In this document: piece after piece, positions 36,066-44,319 of the stretch
How positions within the stretch are numbered: position 1 is the stretch's first letter
Layout of the letters: the number at the start of each line of letters is the position of its first letter
Source: Lewinellaceae bacterium
GTDB taxonomy: Bacteria; Bacteroidota; Bacteroidia; Chitinophagales; Saprospiraceae
Length of the DNA: 64,000 nt
Assembly: GCA_020636105.1 (NCBI GenBank)
Contig: JACJYL010000001.1
Coordinates: 2,356,001-2,420,000 of the forward strand
Direction: 5' to 3'
Translations under genes and position numbers: made by a program
The notes under the pieces: model-generated
Told to the model about the DNA's origin: nothing
Database searches by the model: none
What the model saw: only the letters and a program-made list of their open reading frames with translations

Positions 36066-36204
36066 AATACTACTTTGTCACTTTTAGCATGTCAATTGTT
36101 TAAAGGAAATTCAGCCCTCAAATTGATCATTATATTTCGTACCTCACCTGCAGCAGGCAGTTACGGAATGTGTTGCTGCGTTTTTTAAGGGACAAAGTAG
36201 TACT
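36066..36204. mobile_element. 139-bp MITE-like inverted-repeat element
   Basis: TACTACTTTGTC (36068-36079) and GACAAAGTAGTA (36191-36202) are perfect 12-bp inverted repeats. Extending outward and inward gives 16 of 18 matches (AATACTACTTTGTCACTT against the complement of the right end). The interior is short and non-coding. It sits in the 240-bp gap upstream of the propeller gene, so it may carry or disturb that gene's promoter. It differs in its ends from the element at 29768-29921. Confidence 0.55.
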
Positions 36205-36277
36205 TACTTATTTATGCCGGGGAGAAGGCCGATCCTTTATTTGATCCTTCCTCACGCCCCAAAATTTCCGGGTTTCC

Positions 36278-37228
36278 TTAATCATAAAACCTTTTTAAGT
36301 GCAAATCATTCCTCAAAACATCATCCAGATCAAAAATATTAGACCCGTAGGCTTCATCCAAATATTCCATAAATTCATCCGTATCTAAAAATGCTTCTGC
36401 ATCGGGTGATTTAAATAATTTGAGATAAAAACGCATGTCTTTGACAAATTCACGCCTTTTAATAAACCTTGAAGGTCCCATAAAATCCAATATTATCGCA
36501 GTGGGGGGCGATTTTTTCTTTTTTATTTCTTCTCCCGTTTCGGGATCTGTCTCAACCCTTCCCAAGCTCATAAAATACTCCCCATAAAGCGGAACCACTG
36601 CTTTAATATCCTCGATACTTTCGGCATTGCTTAGCAATTCTTCCCACAATTTTCTATCGGTGACTTCTACGATAGCCGTTTGTCTGATGACGGGTCTTTC
36701 TCCCTTGATTTTAGGAAGCATAAAATCTTTTTTCCGGATCACCAAAAGGGAATCTTCAATTTGGGCCGTGACGTAATATAAGCCATGATTAGTTTCGTGT
36801 AAAAAGCCTAATTCTTCCTTTTCTTTCAATTCAGGAACAGGCCGTCTTAAATGAGCTTTTTCAAAAAAGGTGGTAGAATTCCCCATTAGGTCGAAATAGC
36901 TGTTAAAGTCAAATATTTTGCCCTGTAAAGCGGTAACAAAAGTTCTTGTCTTTGGAAACAACTCCTCCCTGACCGCTACTAAAAATTCATTTTGACTTTT
37001 TGGGTCATCGCCTGGTTTGATGGTATATATCCCCCCCGGACCAGAAATTTTCACATAATCATCGGAAGAAGAGAATTTCAGGTTTCCCTTCAATTTTATT
37101 TTATCCTTCTTTTCGATCAATTTATTCTCGTAATAAACCTGGCCCTTTACAATAGCCACATAATAATTCTGACTAAAGGCAAGAGTCATGATAGCCTGAA
37201 AAAGACAAACTAGCGTTAATCGTCTCAT
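36278..37228 (-). CDS. Secreted FecR-like/unknown protein paired with CHASE2 gene
   Basis: A 316-residue protein with a signal peptide (MRRLTLVCLFQAIMTLAFSQ). Residues 20-100 form a small beta domain (VYYENKLIEKKDKIKLKGN, SDDYVKISGPGGIYTIKPGDD) that resembles a FecR-type or SH3-like sensor fold. The rest is helical and charged, with EIKKKKSPPTAIILDFMGPS and a Leu/Asp-rich C-terminus. It starts 18 bp after the stop of the CHASE2 gene and is almost certainly co-transcribed with it. I do not recognise a known function. Its first 280 bp are duplicated in the 905-residue gene. Confidence 0.65.
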   Translation of the reverse strand: MRRLTLVCLFQAIMTLAFSQNYYVAIVKGQVYYENKLIEKKDKIKLKGNLKFSSSDDYVKISGPGGIYTIKPGDDPKSQNEFLVAVREELFPKTRTFVTALQGKIFDFNSYFDLMGNSTTFFEKAHLRRPVPELKEKEELGFLHETNHGLYYVTAQIEDSLLVIRKKDFMLPKIKGERPVIRQTAIVEVTDRKLWEELLSNAESIEDIKAVVPLYGEYFMSLGRVETDPETGEEIKKKKSPPTAIILDFMGPSRFIKRREFVKDMRFYLKLFKSPDAEAFLDTDEFMEYLDEAYGSNIFDLDDVLRNDLHLKRFYD

Positions 37229-37229
37229 A
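36946..37229 (-). repeat. 280-bp direct repeat, copy 2
   Basis: This is the second copy of the duplicated N-terminal coding segment (see 32843-33122). The two copies are in the same direction 4.1 kb apart and bracket the propeller gene. Recombination between them could delete that gene or exchange downstream domains. Confidence 0.85.
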
Positions 37230-37246
37230 AGGGTTAAATTTTAGCA

Positions 37247-38473
37247 TTAACCTCGAGCATTTTTTTTTGCGCCGAGTGGTTTAAAGATAAAGCGTTTTAA
37301 TAAATAGGTTACGATTTTTAAATAAATCAATAAAATGAGGATATTGATATGAATGTTAAACAGGAAGTAGGATAAAATGGTCCCCACCGCCAAAAAGAAG
37401 GTTTCGTCAATACTATCTGCCATTATTTTCCCCACCGCCGTTTTACTGGCCTGCCACCATTTACTGCGTTCTTTATTTTTCTCCTGAAGATACGTCCGCC
37501 TCGACATCCAGAAGAAAAGTAAAAAAAGCATCAATAACCAGGGCAATTTTATTAAGCTCTCCCCTTCTACCAGGGTAAGATAGGCGTTGTGAAGCACAAG
37601 CGGGCCGGGTATGTTGCCAAAAACGGTTTGATGGATATCGGTTTTAAAATCACCGATGATGATGACTTTGTTTTTCAGTAGGATTTTGATATCGGTGGTA
37701 TCCCAAAAGCTTTGTTCAAACAACAGGGTCCCCAACGATCGGATGGCGTAGGTATTTTCCCTTGCCGAGGTACCGTCATTTAAATCGATGGGCCTGATCT
37801 TGAAATCTATGATCGGGTCGGTCAGGCTGGGATGTTTATCGATCCTGGGCCATAACCAGTTTCGGTCAAAGGTTCGATGATTCGCTATCCCAAGTGCCGC
37901 CAGCGGAAGGCTTGGCAAGGTATCCTGAATAAATAAAGGATATTTCATAAATCGGTTTTCGGCACTCAGATAACTGGCGACTCCCGTAGGCATCCTGATC
38001 ACCTGCGTACTCAATTTTCCGTCTTCCATAAGTTTCCGGGCCCCTACTATCGGAAATGGAAAATGATCAATTGCTGCTTGCAGGAGGCTGTCGTCAGGAC
38101 TGGGTGACTCAAAAAGCAAATCCATGATCACAATAGGAATGTCAGTTCCATAAGTGCTCAGGTATTCAAGAAACGAAGCCAGATCCGCTCTGTTCGTAAT
38201 CACCTTTTTTTGATATCCTGTCAATTCATCGTAAAACGGGTCAGGCGTTTCAAAGAGCTTCTTACTTCCCGAAACGTCAACGTATAACACACTATTGGGG
38301 TCAGGTTTATGATCAATCCCCAATACAGATTTTTTGACCAGGCTGGTCCACTTTATGAAAAAGGCCTCATCCCCAAAAGTACGTGGCAGGCTCAACCAGA
38401 ACAAAGCCAAGAAAAGCATTACTAAGGCGTTAATCAAGCTGAAAATCAATGCTTTGGAAGGTCGGATTTTCAT
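37247..38473 (-). CDS. CHASE2-domain membrane protein without output domain
   Basis: A 408-residue protein. One N-terminal helix (about 10-30) precedes an extracytoplasmic CHASE2 domain (about 55-300; LYVDVSGSKKLFETPDPFYDELTGYQ, VIMDLLFESPSPDDSLLQAA, LKNKVIIIGDFKTDIHQTVFG, PGPLVLHNAYLTLVEGES). Transmembrane helices follow near 310-325, 365-380 and 380-395, and the protein then ends. In most proteins CHASE2 senses a signal for a fused kinase or cyclase; none is fused here. It heads an operon with the FecR-like gene. Signal and partner are unknown. Confidence 0.82.
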   Translation of the reverse strand: MKIRPSKALIFSLINALVMLFLALFWLSLPRTFGDEAFFIKWTSLVKKSVLGIDHKPDPNSVLYVDVSGSKKLFETPDPFYDELTGYQKKVITNRADLASFLEYLSTYGTDIPIVIMDLLFESPSPDDSLLQAAIDHFPFPIVGARKLMEDGKLSTQVIRMPTGVASYLSAENRFMKYPLFIQDTLPSLPLAALGIANHRTFDRNWLWPRIDKHPSLTDPIIDFKIRPIDLNDGTSARENTYAIRSLGTLLFEQSFWDTTDIKILLKNKVIIIGDFKTDIHQTVFGNIPGPLVLHNAYLTLVEGESLIKLPWLLMLFLLFFWMSRRTYLQEKNKERSKWWQASKTAVGKIMADSIDETFFLAVGTILSYFLFNIHINILILLIYLKIVTYLLKRFIFKPLGAKKNARG

Positions 38474-38787
38474 AATATCTCAAAATGGTTCGAAAGTAAA
38501 TTTATAAACAAAGATAATCAATCTGATTTATGTTTCTCATTTGAAAATTGAGCGGCAGGCCTTCCTTTTTTCAAAAACCATATTGACACTCCTTTTTGAT
38601 TCCTCCCGGCAAATTTTTTAAAATCTGTTTAAGCAGGGATCATGGGTATAGAATCAGCCGGAAACTCGTTGAAAGCAGCCGATATGTAAATAATTTAGAG
38701 AACTATATATCTGATTCCGGAAAAAATCCCCACCTTTGGTATACTTATTTTTTCAGCAGTATTTTTTTTTCATTTTAATAAAGTATC
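38474..38787. promoter_or_regulatory. Divergent intergenic region between CHASE2 and RRM genes
   Basis: This 314-bp AT-rich stretch has no open frame of note. It must hold the promoters for the minus-strand CHASE2 operon and the plus-strand RRM gene. A TATACTTA box lies about 40 bp before the RRM start and the last 30 bp are T-rich. RNA-binding-protein genes of this type often have long structured leaders. I cannot define a specific element here. Confidence 0.4.
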
Positions 38788-39168
38788 ATGAATATTTTTG
38801 TAGCAAAGTTAAATTTTGACACACAGGAAGAGGATTTACAACAAGCATTCGAAGCATTTGGCCAGGTTGATTCTGTAAAAATTATCATGGATAAAGAAAC
38901 AGGTCGCTCAAAAGGTTTTGGTTTCGTCGAAATGCCAAACGACGACGAGGCAAGAGCAGCCATCAATGACCTCAACGAATCAGAATTGGATGGAAGAACT
39001 ATCGTAGTGAAGAAAGGTGAACCCCGTGAAAATCGCGGCGGTGGCGGTGGAAACCGTGGCGGTTACGGCGGCGGCGGAAATCGTGGCGGCGGCGGCGGTG
39101 GTTACGGCGGCGGTGGAAATCGTGGCGGCGGCGGTGGTGGTTACGGCGGCGGCGGCAAAAGATATTAA
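38788..39168 (+). CDS. Glycine-rich RRM RNA-binding protein
   Basis: A 126-residue protein. One RRM (residues 1 to about 80) has RNP-2 (NIFVAKLNF) and RNP-1 (KGFGFVEM) with the usual beta-alpha-beta spacing (DEARAAINDLNESELDGR). The C-terminal tail (about 84-126) is a low-complexity Gly/Arg/Tyr/Asn repeat of the NRGGGGGGYGGG kind. Bacterial members bind single-stranded RNA and are often cold-induced. It is one of three plus-strand genes in the window and is monocistronic, with a strong hairpin about 155 bp downstream. Confidence 0.92.
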   Translation: MNIFVAKLNFDTQEEDLQQAFEAFGQVDSVKIIMDKETGRSKGFGFVEMPNDDEARAAINDLNESELDGRTIVVKKGEPRENRGGGGGNRGGYGGGGNRGGGGGGYGGGGNRGGGGGGYGGGGKRY

Positions 39169-39322
39169 GCCGCTGAAGGCGTTAACTTTAGTAGCTGAAT
39201 CGCTTTAACCCGCGAATTTTCAATACCAACCCATTGAAAGTTCCCTGTTCAGCCTCCCGACCTTGTTTTTCGGTTCAGGCTAATTGCGCGACAGGTACTG
39301 TTGAACAGTCAGGACAGATTTG

Positions 39323-39380
39323 TTAATCTTTGTTCGATAATCCGGTTAAATTTTTTCCCGGAATGTCGAACAAGGATTAA
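39323..39380. terminator. 23-bp imperfect hairpin downstream of the RRM gene
   Basis: Arms 39323-39345 (TTAATCTTTGTTCGATAATCCGG) and 39358-39380 pair at 20 of 23 positions around a 12-base AT-rich loop. It lies between the RRM gene and the next plus-strand gene and could end the RRM transcript. It has no immediate T-run, so it may instead be a remnant repeat. The 315 bp from 39169 to 39483 hold nothing else that I can identify. Confidence 0.5.
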
Positions 39381-39483
39381 TGAACATTCATTCCCTCCGC
39401 ACAACAGGCAGTCCTCTATTTTTAACTGCCCAAAGGCATTGTCTTTTCTGAAATGCTCCTTTTCTTTCTATAAAAAATAATAC

Positions 39484-39957
39484 GTGAAAAATATCATTTT
39501 TATAACAGCATCAGCATTATTAACAGTGGCTGTATACTCCTGTAAAACAGCTGGTAAAGCACAAAATAATGCTAAATTCAACTATGATGACCTATACAAA
39601 GTATGGGTTGTTGACACCATAATTGTCCTGGGAACGGATGTTGTTTCAACACCCAATATAGAAATGGACAAAAATGAGTACCGATTTACAAAAGAAAGGT
39701 CAAATTTCGACCAGGGCACCAGGACAACTATTACATCAGGAGCAAGTTTTGATGTTTCATATACCATTAAGGATGGGACCATCAATTTTAATCCGGCAGC
39801 GACATTTCCAATTACAAAATTTGATGAGAATGGGAATCTTGTCAGTAGTAATTTTTATGCGACCCTGCCTCCTTACAAAATTATAGCATTAAGCCCCAAT
39901 AAACTTACCCTGGAAAACAATGATATCCTGATGAAACTGAAAGCAAAAAAATATTGA
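39484..39957 (+). CDS. Lipocalin-like small lipoprotein
   Basis: A 157-residue protein, GTG start. The signal peptide ends in a lipobox (VAVYSC). The mature part is an antiparallel beta pattern: KVWVVDTIIVLGT, EYRFTKERSNFD, SFDVSYTIKDGTINFN, KIIALSPNKLTLEN, ending in alternating hydrophobics (DILMKLKAKK). This is the arrangement of lipocalin-like or META-like small lipoproteins in Bacteroidota. Function unknown. It stands alone on the plus strand, convergent with the gene at 40056-40811. Confidence 0.7.
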   Translation: MKNIIFITASALLTVAVYSCKTAGKAQNNAKFNYDDLYKVWVVDTIIVLGTDVVSTPNIEMDKNEYRFTKERSNFDQGTRTTITSGASFDVSYTIKDGTINFNPAATFPITKFDENGNLVSSNFYATLPPYKIIALSPNKLTLENNDILMKLKAKKY

Positions 39958-40055
39958 GTAACGGATATTGAATATTAACTATTGAGTTATAGTAGTTTTA
40001 TCATTAAGAAAAAAGACTTAGTCAACTTAAAGAAATGGCTAATGAATAACATCTT

Positions 40056-40811
40056 CTAATAATAATAAATCCCATCCGCTTTGATTTCATACCGCCAAGA
40101 CGGAGCTTTTTCCTGCTGAACGGTACCGGCCACAAATTCAAGAATGTCTGCCCGCCGGTGGAGGGGCGTTTTTGTAGCGGCTTCCCATGCGCTTTCAGCG
40201 GGTATGTCAATATAAAAATGACAGGCTCCTCCTCCCATTTCGTGATAAAACCGGAGGACAATATTCCCTTCTGTGTAAGTAATATACCCGGACCTGAAAT
40301 TGCCTTCATAACGGAGGTGTCTTGAAAATTTTCCAGCCATATCTTTGGTCAATTTTTCCCTTAAAATAAGATCTTCGTTGGGAAGAAGGTTACCAAAACC
40401 ATCCCGGTATTCAATGGGCCGGGAAGTATTGTCTGGTATCGGAGCGGAGACTTTTTCGGAAGGAATTACCCCTTGCTTAAATTTTTCAAACCACAGGATA
40501 TGTTGCCCTCCTTTTGGATGTTCGATTTCAATAGAATACTCCCCGGGAGGAATGCCCAGCGTATCCCAAAGGATCTGAATGCTTCCGCTCAGCCGATCTG
40601 CTACGGCTCCTTCCTCTATGAATTTTCCTGTTTTCTGATCCACCAATCGAATGGTGCCGTAATCTTGTCCGCCGTATAAGGGCAACCAAATCGTGAGCTG
40701 TTGGCTATCAGGATAATGGACAAACCGGGCTTTGACCAATTCGATTTCATCTTCTCCTTTTCCCCTGTTTTCGATTTTTCCTAATTTGATGATGCCGAAG
40801 TATTGTTTCAT
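40056..40811 (-). CDS. Unknown conserved soluble protein
   Basis: About 251 residues, starting at the ATG at 40811 (MKQYFGIIKLGKIENRGK). The frame is open to 40862, but that part is hydrophobic without a clear signal peptide and abuts the upstream stop. It is beta-rich: TIWLPLYGGQDYGTIRLVDQ, GEYSIEIEHPKGGQHILWFE, RFYHEMGGGACHFYIDIP. The C-terminus ends WRYEIKADGIYYY. I do not recognise a family. It follows the methyltransferase gene at 41881-40865 on the same strand and may be co-transcribed. Confidence 0.6.
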   Translation of the reverse strand: MKQYFGIIKLGKIENRGKGEDEIELVKARFVHYPDSQQLTIWLPLYGGQDYGTIRLVDQKTGKFIEEGAVADRLSGSIQILWDTLGIPPGEYSIEIEHPKGGQHILWFEKFKQGVIPSEKVSAPIPDNTSRPIEYRDGFGNLLPNEDLILREKLTKDMAGKFSRHLRYEGNFRSGYITYTEGNIVLRFYHEMGGGACHFYIDIPAESAWEAATKTPLHRRADILEFVAGTVQQEKAPSWRYEIKADGIYYY

Positions 40812-40864
40812 ATTGTACTTAAGACCGGGTAAGGAATACTTTAAAAATCTATAAAAAAGCAACC

Positions 40865-41881
40865 CTATGAATTTTTTACCTCATAAAGATATCTTGAATA
40901 TTTATCATCTCCCCAGTTGGCGTACCGGTTGGCTTCTCTGTAGCGGTATTGCCATAATGCTTCATTATTTTCCTCTAAAAATGCCGGTTTCATCTTTTCC
41001 AGTACTTCCAATTTTCGTTTCCAGTGGCGCAGCCCGGAGGCGGTAAGATCCACGTAATCATAATCAGCTGGAAGATTCTTTAATACGCGAGCCAGGCCGG
41101 TATTTTCAGGAGCCAGGTATTCGGAATACTCCCTGTCCATGATCCATTGGGAGAAATAAGCGTAGATTTTCCCATTTTCGTTTAAGGCGGACAAACAGGT
41201 TTTAAGCAGTGCTTCCATGTTATCCGCATAATACAGGGTATCCAAAAACAGTATGGCGTCATATTTTTGGGGCAGGTTCAGATGGTTCATATTGCCCACT
41301 TCAAAATGTAGTTTTTCGCTGTTCCGGGTTCTGTGGTTGGCCAGGATTATCGCTTCATTTGAAATATCCATTCCGGTGAAATGGCCCTCGATTTCGGAGG
41401 ACAGATGTTCGGTTATTTTCCCGTTCCCACAGCCTATGTCCAGTATGGATTGAGGACCGGCTGTTTTTAGTTTTTCGACCAGGAATGACAATTCATCGGC
41501 ATCAATAAGGCCATGTTGGGCCAGATCCATTCCGTAAACTTCCCTGCAAAATTGTTTATGGGCTTCGCTCTTTTGCTCGAGGTTAAAGAAATTGTCGTAT
41601 TCGTACCGGAAAAAGGGAATCTCTGCTTCGACTTCCTTACTCAGCTTTTCCCCTTTTTCGGTAAAAACATATTCCTCCTCCTTCAAGGCCAGGATATCTT
41701 TTTCGATAAGGGATTCAAAAGCGCCGGACCAATCGTCTTTAAAATCTCCGATCCAGGCCTGCCCGAAAGATTCGATGTTCTCTTTATTGGCTGGTCTGTT
41801 TAGATCCAGGTCAAGAAAAAGGGCATACCGGGTTCTGAACCAGGCCAAACTGGTCATAATCTGTTTTTCAGCATTAGTCAT
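40865..41881 (-). CDS. Class I SAM-dependent methyltransferase
   Basis: A 338-residue protein. The methyltransferase core lies at about 140-260: motif I ILDIGCGNGKITEHL, motif II FTGMDISNEAIILA, and the post-I strand YDAILFLDTLYYAD. The N-terminal 110 residues are helical (DIGDFKDDWSGAFESLIEKD-like, winged-helix-like content) and may bind the substrate. Nothing shows the substrate. It is the first gene before 40056-40811, with 53 bp between their chosen reading frames. Confidence 0.85.
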   Translation of the reverse strand: MTNAEKQIMTSLAWFRTRYALFLDLDLNRPANKENIESFGQAWIGDFKDDWSGAFESLIEKDILALKEEEYVFTEKGEKLSKEVEAEIPFFRYEYDNFFNLEQKSEAHKQFCREVYGMDLAQHGLIDADELSFLVEKLKTAGPQSILDIGCGNGKITEHLSSEIEGHFTGMDISNEAIILANHRTRNSEKLHFEVGNMNHLNLPQKYDAILFLDTLYYADNMEALLKTCLSALNENGKIYAYFSQWIMDREYSEYLAPENTGLARVLKNLPADYDYVDLTASGLRHWKRKLEVLEKMKPAFLEENNEALWQYRYREANRYANWGDDKYSRYLYEVKNS

Positions 41882-41928
41882 TTATGGTATGGTTTGGCGT
41901 TCTGAATAAGATCCTTTGTTTTGTGGTT

Positions 41929-42420
41929 TCAAGCATCTAATTTATAAATAAACTCCACAATTTCAGCTTGTCGGGCATTGGCAAAACCTTTATCGACACC
42001 GATTTTTTTAAACCCGCCTTTCTCCAATACTTTTTGGGAGCCGTAGTTGTCAAATGCGACTCGACCGAAAATCGGCCGCGTTTTTTCCATTTCCAGGAAA
42101 GCCTTCATGGCCGTTGTAGCAATGCCTTGCCCCCAAAACTTACGATCTATCCAATAGGTAATTTCAGCTTCCCCCTCCATTACAAATTTCGAAATACTTC
42201 CTGTAATCTCACCATCCACTTTTATAGTGCACATGTTAATTTCAGGATCGGCCAAAATTTTTTTCCATTTTTCCATGTAGGCGGTTATATCGCCTGAATC
42301 TTTTGGCATGAAAGCTGCCATATACCTGGCTTCTTCATCCAGCTGGAATTGGAAAAAAACATTTAAATCTTTTTCTTCTGTTTTAAACAGGCGGATATGG
42401 TCTTTTTTTACCATGTTCAA
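41929..42420 (-). CDS. GNAT-family N-acetyltransferase
   Basis: A 163-residue protein of the RimJ/RimL-like GNAT group: an N-terminal IRLFKTEEKDLNVFFQF, the acetyl-CoA binding region TYWIDRKFWGQGIATTAMKAFLE (the QGIAT loop), and a C-terminal RVAFDNYGSQKVLEKGGFKKIG, the usual 'N-x-xS-xkvleK-GF' end. The acceptor may be an amine or an N-terminus. It lies 48 bp upstream of the methyltransferase gene. Confidence 0.88.
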   Translation of the reverse strand: MNMVKKDHIRLFKTEEKDLNVFFQFQLDEEARYMAAFMPKDSGDITAYMEKWKKILADPEINMCTIKVDGEITGSISKFVMEGEAEITYWIDRKFWGQGIATTAMKAFLEMEKTRPIFGRVAFDNYGSQKVLEKGGFKKIGVDKGFANARQAEIVEFIYKLDA

Positions 42421-42446
42421 TATTTTGAGTAAGTCCTTAAATTTCT

Positions 42447-43187
42447 CTAATCTGGAAAAATGGGTAAAGACAACCCAATCCGAAAAGATAACATTGACAA
42501 TGAGCCAACTTCTTCGTTATAGTTGTCTATAGGTTCCTCCTGAACCTGCGACAAGTCGTTTCGAACCAAAAAATAACCGGAACGACTCTGCTTGAGGCCG
42601 AATTGAAAGTCCAGGGCGCTGCCATAATTTTTTTCCAGTAAAATTTTCACCCCAACCGCCCCTGAGTAAACCATTCCCCAATCCGAATTGAGTTTGGCTT
42701 CATCAAATCTTCCGTCATCATCTTCATCACTAAACAGGGCACTGCCGTAATATTTTGAATAAGTATGGCTATAATAACGCCTCAGTCCTAATGTGCCTTC
42801 AAAATAAATTTTAAAAGGGAGATTGAAGTCCGGTTCACCACGAATCACGGCCGTCCATATCCATATTTTATTTTTGGTCTTTTGAACTGCCAAACCGGAA
42901 TCAAATTTCCGACGGGTATGGTCATAGGAAAAGCCCCCAAAACGAAGTCCCGCCTCCACGGGCACCGCTTCAAAATGGTAAAAGAGTCCGATTCCTTTCC
43001 CCCACAATACCCCTTTGTCTATTTTGTGCTTAAAATCCCTTATCGGAAATCCCATTTCCATTTCCACGGTGAGGTCGAAGATGGGTTCATCTGCCGAAAA
43101 GACCGGTTCAGTATCAGCTTCTTCCTGGGCTTGCATATCCCAGACTGAAAACAATAGCAGCAAAAAAATGGGAAAAATTTTTATCAT
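42447..43187 (-). CDS. Secreted outer-membrane beta-barrel-like protein
   Basis: About 246 residues from the ATG at 43187 (MIKIFPIFLLLLFSVWDMQAQ signal peptide). Alternating aromatic and small residues (VEAGLRFGGFSYDH, GSALDFQFGLKQSRSGYF) and the terminal strand LSFRIGLSLPIFPD suggest an outer-membrane barrel or surface beta protein. A DEDDDGRFDEAK loop may bind calcium. No family recognised. The alternative upstream ATG at 43223 gives a poorer signal peptide. Confidence 0.65.
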   Translation of the reverse strand: MIKIFPIFLLLLFSVWDMQAQEEADTEPVFSADEPIFDLTVEMEMGFPIRDFKHKIDKGVLWGKGIGLFYHFEAVPVEAGLRFGGFSYDHTRRKFDSGLAVQKTKNKIWIWTAVIRGEPDFNLPFKIYFEGTLGLRRYYSHTYSKYYGSALFSDEDDDGRFDEAKLNSDWGMVYSGAVGVKILLEKNYGSALDFQFGLKQSRSGYFLVRNDLSQVQEEPIDNYNEEVGSLSMLSFRIGLSLPIFPD

Positions 43188-43319
43188 GAATAGCTTTTTA
43201 TAGACCATTGGATAAAAAAACACTTCAGGCCCCTGTTCATCTCCTACCTGCCATTAAACAACCGAAAGTCATGGGGCATAGTACTTTGGACACCATTGCT
43301 GCAAAATTAAAGCAGTCGG

Positions 43320-43916
43320 TTATCCCCTCCTCCTCTCAAGCAACACCATCATCATTAATCCCAGCATAATTCTATCATCATCATCCGAATCCATGGCTCC
43401 AATTTGCGTTAATTCAAATTTTCTTCCAAAAAACGAAGGACTTTTCTTTAACCTGACAATCGATTTACCTGCTTCATTGGTTACCATATAGGATGGGTTA
43501 AATAAATAACCGGTAAAAAAATTGAGCCCGGGGATTTCTCCCAACAGGGCATCCAATACTTTTACCCAGCCATTTTCTTCATTAATATAATATTGAAGTT
43601 TCTGGTTTTCATCAATAATTTCATATTGTGCCTTCCAGATCGACCTCCATCCTTTTCGAACAATTTTCCCGAATTCAGTTCCATTTTCATCAAAAAAAGC
43701 ATAGGCTGCTGAAAAATCAAGCCATCTGTCGGCCTTGATCCTATAGTTTATTTTTGTTTTTGATTCATCACTGTAAATCAGAATATCCTCTTTGAGTTTA
43801 AACATCTTTTGCTTTACAAAAGCAATGACGCTACCACTGGCATCAGTTGCTGTAAAATCATTGGATAACGTAGTTATTTTAAATTGGAAATGAACCGGGA
43901 ATTTAATGTTTTGCAT
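43320..43916 (-). CDS. LURP-one/scramblase-like (Tubby C-terminal-like) protein
   Basis: About 198 residues from the ATG at 43916 (MQNIKFPVHFQFKI). It shows the repeated beta-hairpin pattern of LOR/Tubby-C-like proteins: FTATDASGSVIAFVKQKMFKLKEDI, FFDENGTEFGKIVRK, YEIIDENQKLQYYI, YMVTNEAGKSIVRLKK. The segment LMMMVLLERRRG ends the protein. Members bind membranes or lipids; the function is unknown in bacteria. The frame is open further upstream (to 44108) but the hydrophobic extension looks non-coding. Confidence 0.7.
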   Translation of the reverse strand: MQNIKFPVHFQFKITTLSNDFTATDASGSVIAFVKQKMFKLKEDILIYSDESKTKINYRIKADRWLDFSAAYAFFDENGTEFGKIVRKGWRSIWKAQYEIIDENQKLQYYINEENGWVKVLDALLGEIPGLNFFTGYLFNPSYMVTNEAGKSIVRLKKSPSFFGRKFELTQIGAMDSDDDDRIMLGLMMMVLLERRRG

Positions 43917-44189
43917 TTTTAAGATTTTTAATTTTTGGGATTGGTGAACTATTTTATAACTCCAATCCCGATCAAAAATACATAAAAACAAACAGTCAAC
44001 AAATAAAACCATGAGCCTTATTCCAATGAAGTCAAACCACACAAATGGATCATGTAGCGTGATAAGAAATAGAATGATCTGTGGGACGAACTTTTGTTCC
44101 ATTTTCAACCAAAACGGAACGCTGATCCAGACTGATTTTACGGATAAACACGGATGAGTGAATTGAAATCAAGAACATTATTGACTCCA

Positions 44190-44294
44190 TTAAGCAGGTG
44201 ATCAAAATAAATTAAACAATTGCCCTCGCTCGCCCAACCCTAAAGAAGATTCTACCCCAAAATAGTTCAATTTATTTTTGTCCTTTCACTTACT
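44190..44294 (+). repeat. 105-bp interspersed repeat, copy 1
   Basis: The plus strand here matches the minus strand at 53650-53757 over about 105 bp: TTAAGCAGGTGATCAAAATA against TTAAGCAGGTGGTCAAAAATA, then AACAATTGCC, GCCC(C)AACCCT, TCTACCCCAAAAT, and TTATTTTTGTCC. About 80 percent of positions agree, with small gaps. It lies in the 400-bp gap (43917-44319) downstream of the oxidoreductase gene. The gap is otherwise featureless. Confidence 0.75.
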
Positions 44295-44319
44295 TCGGAG
44301 ACAGCCTCCAATCAACGGA

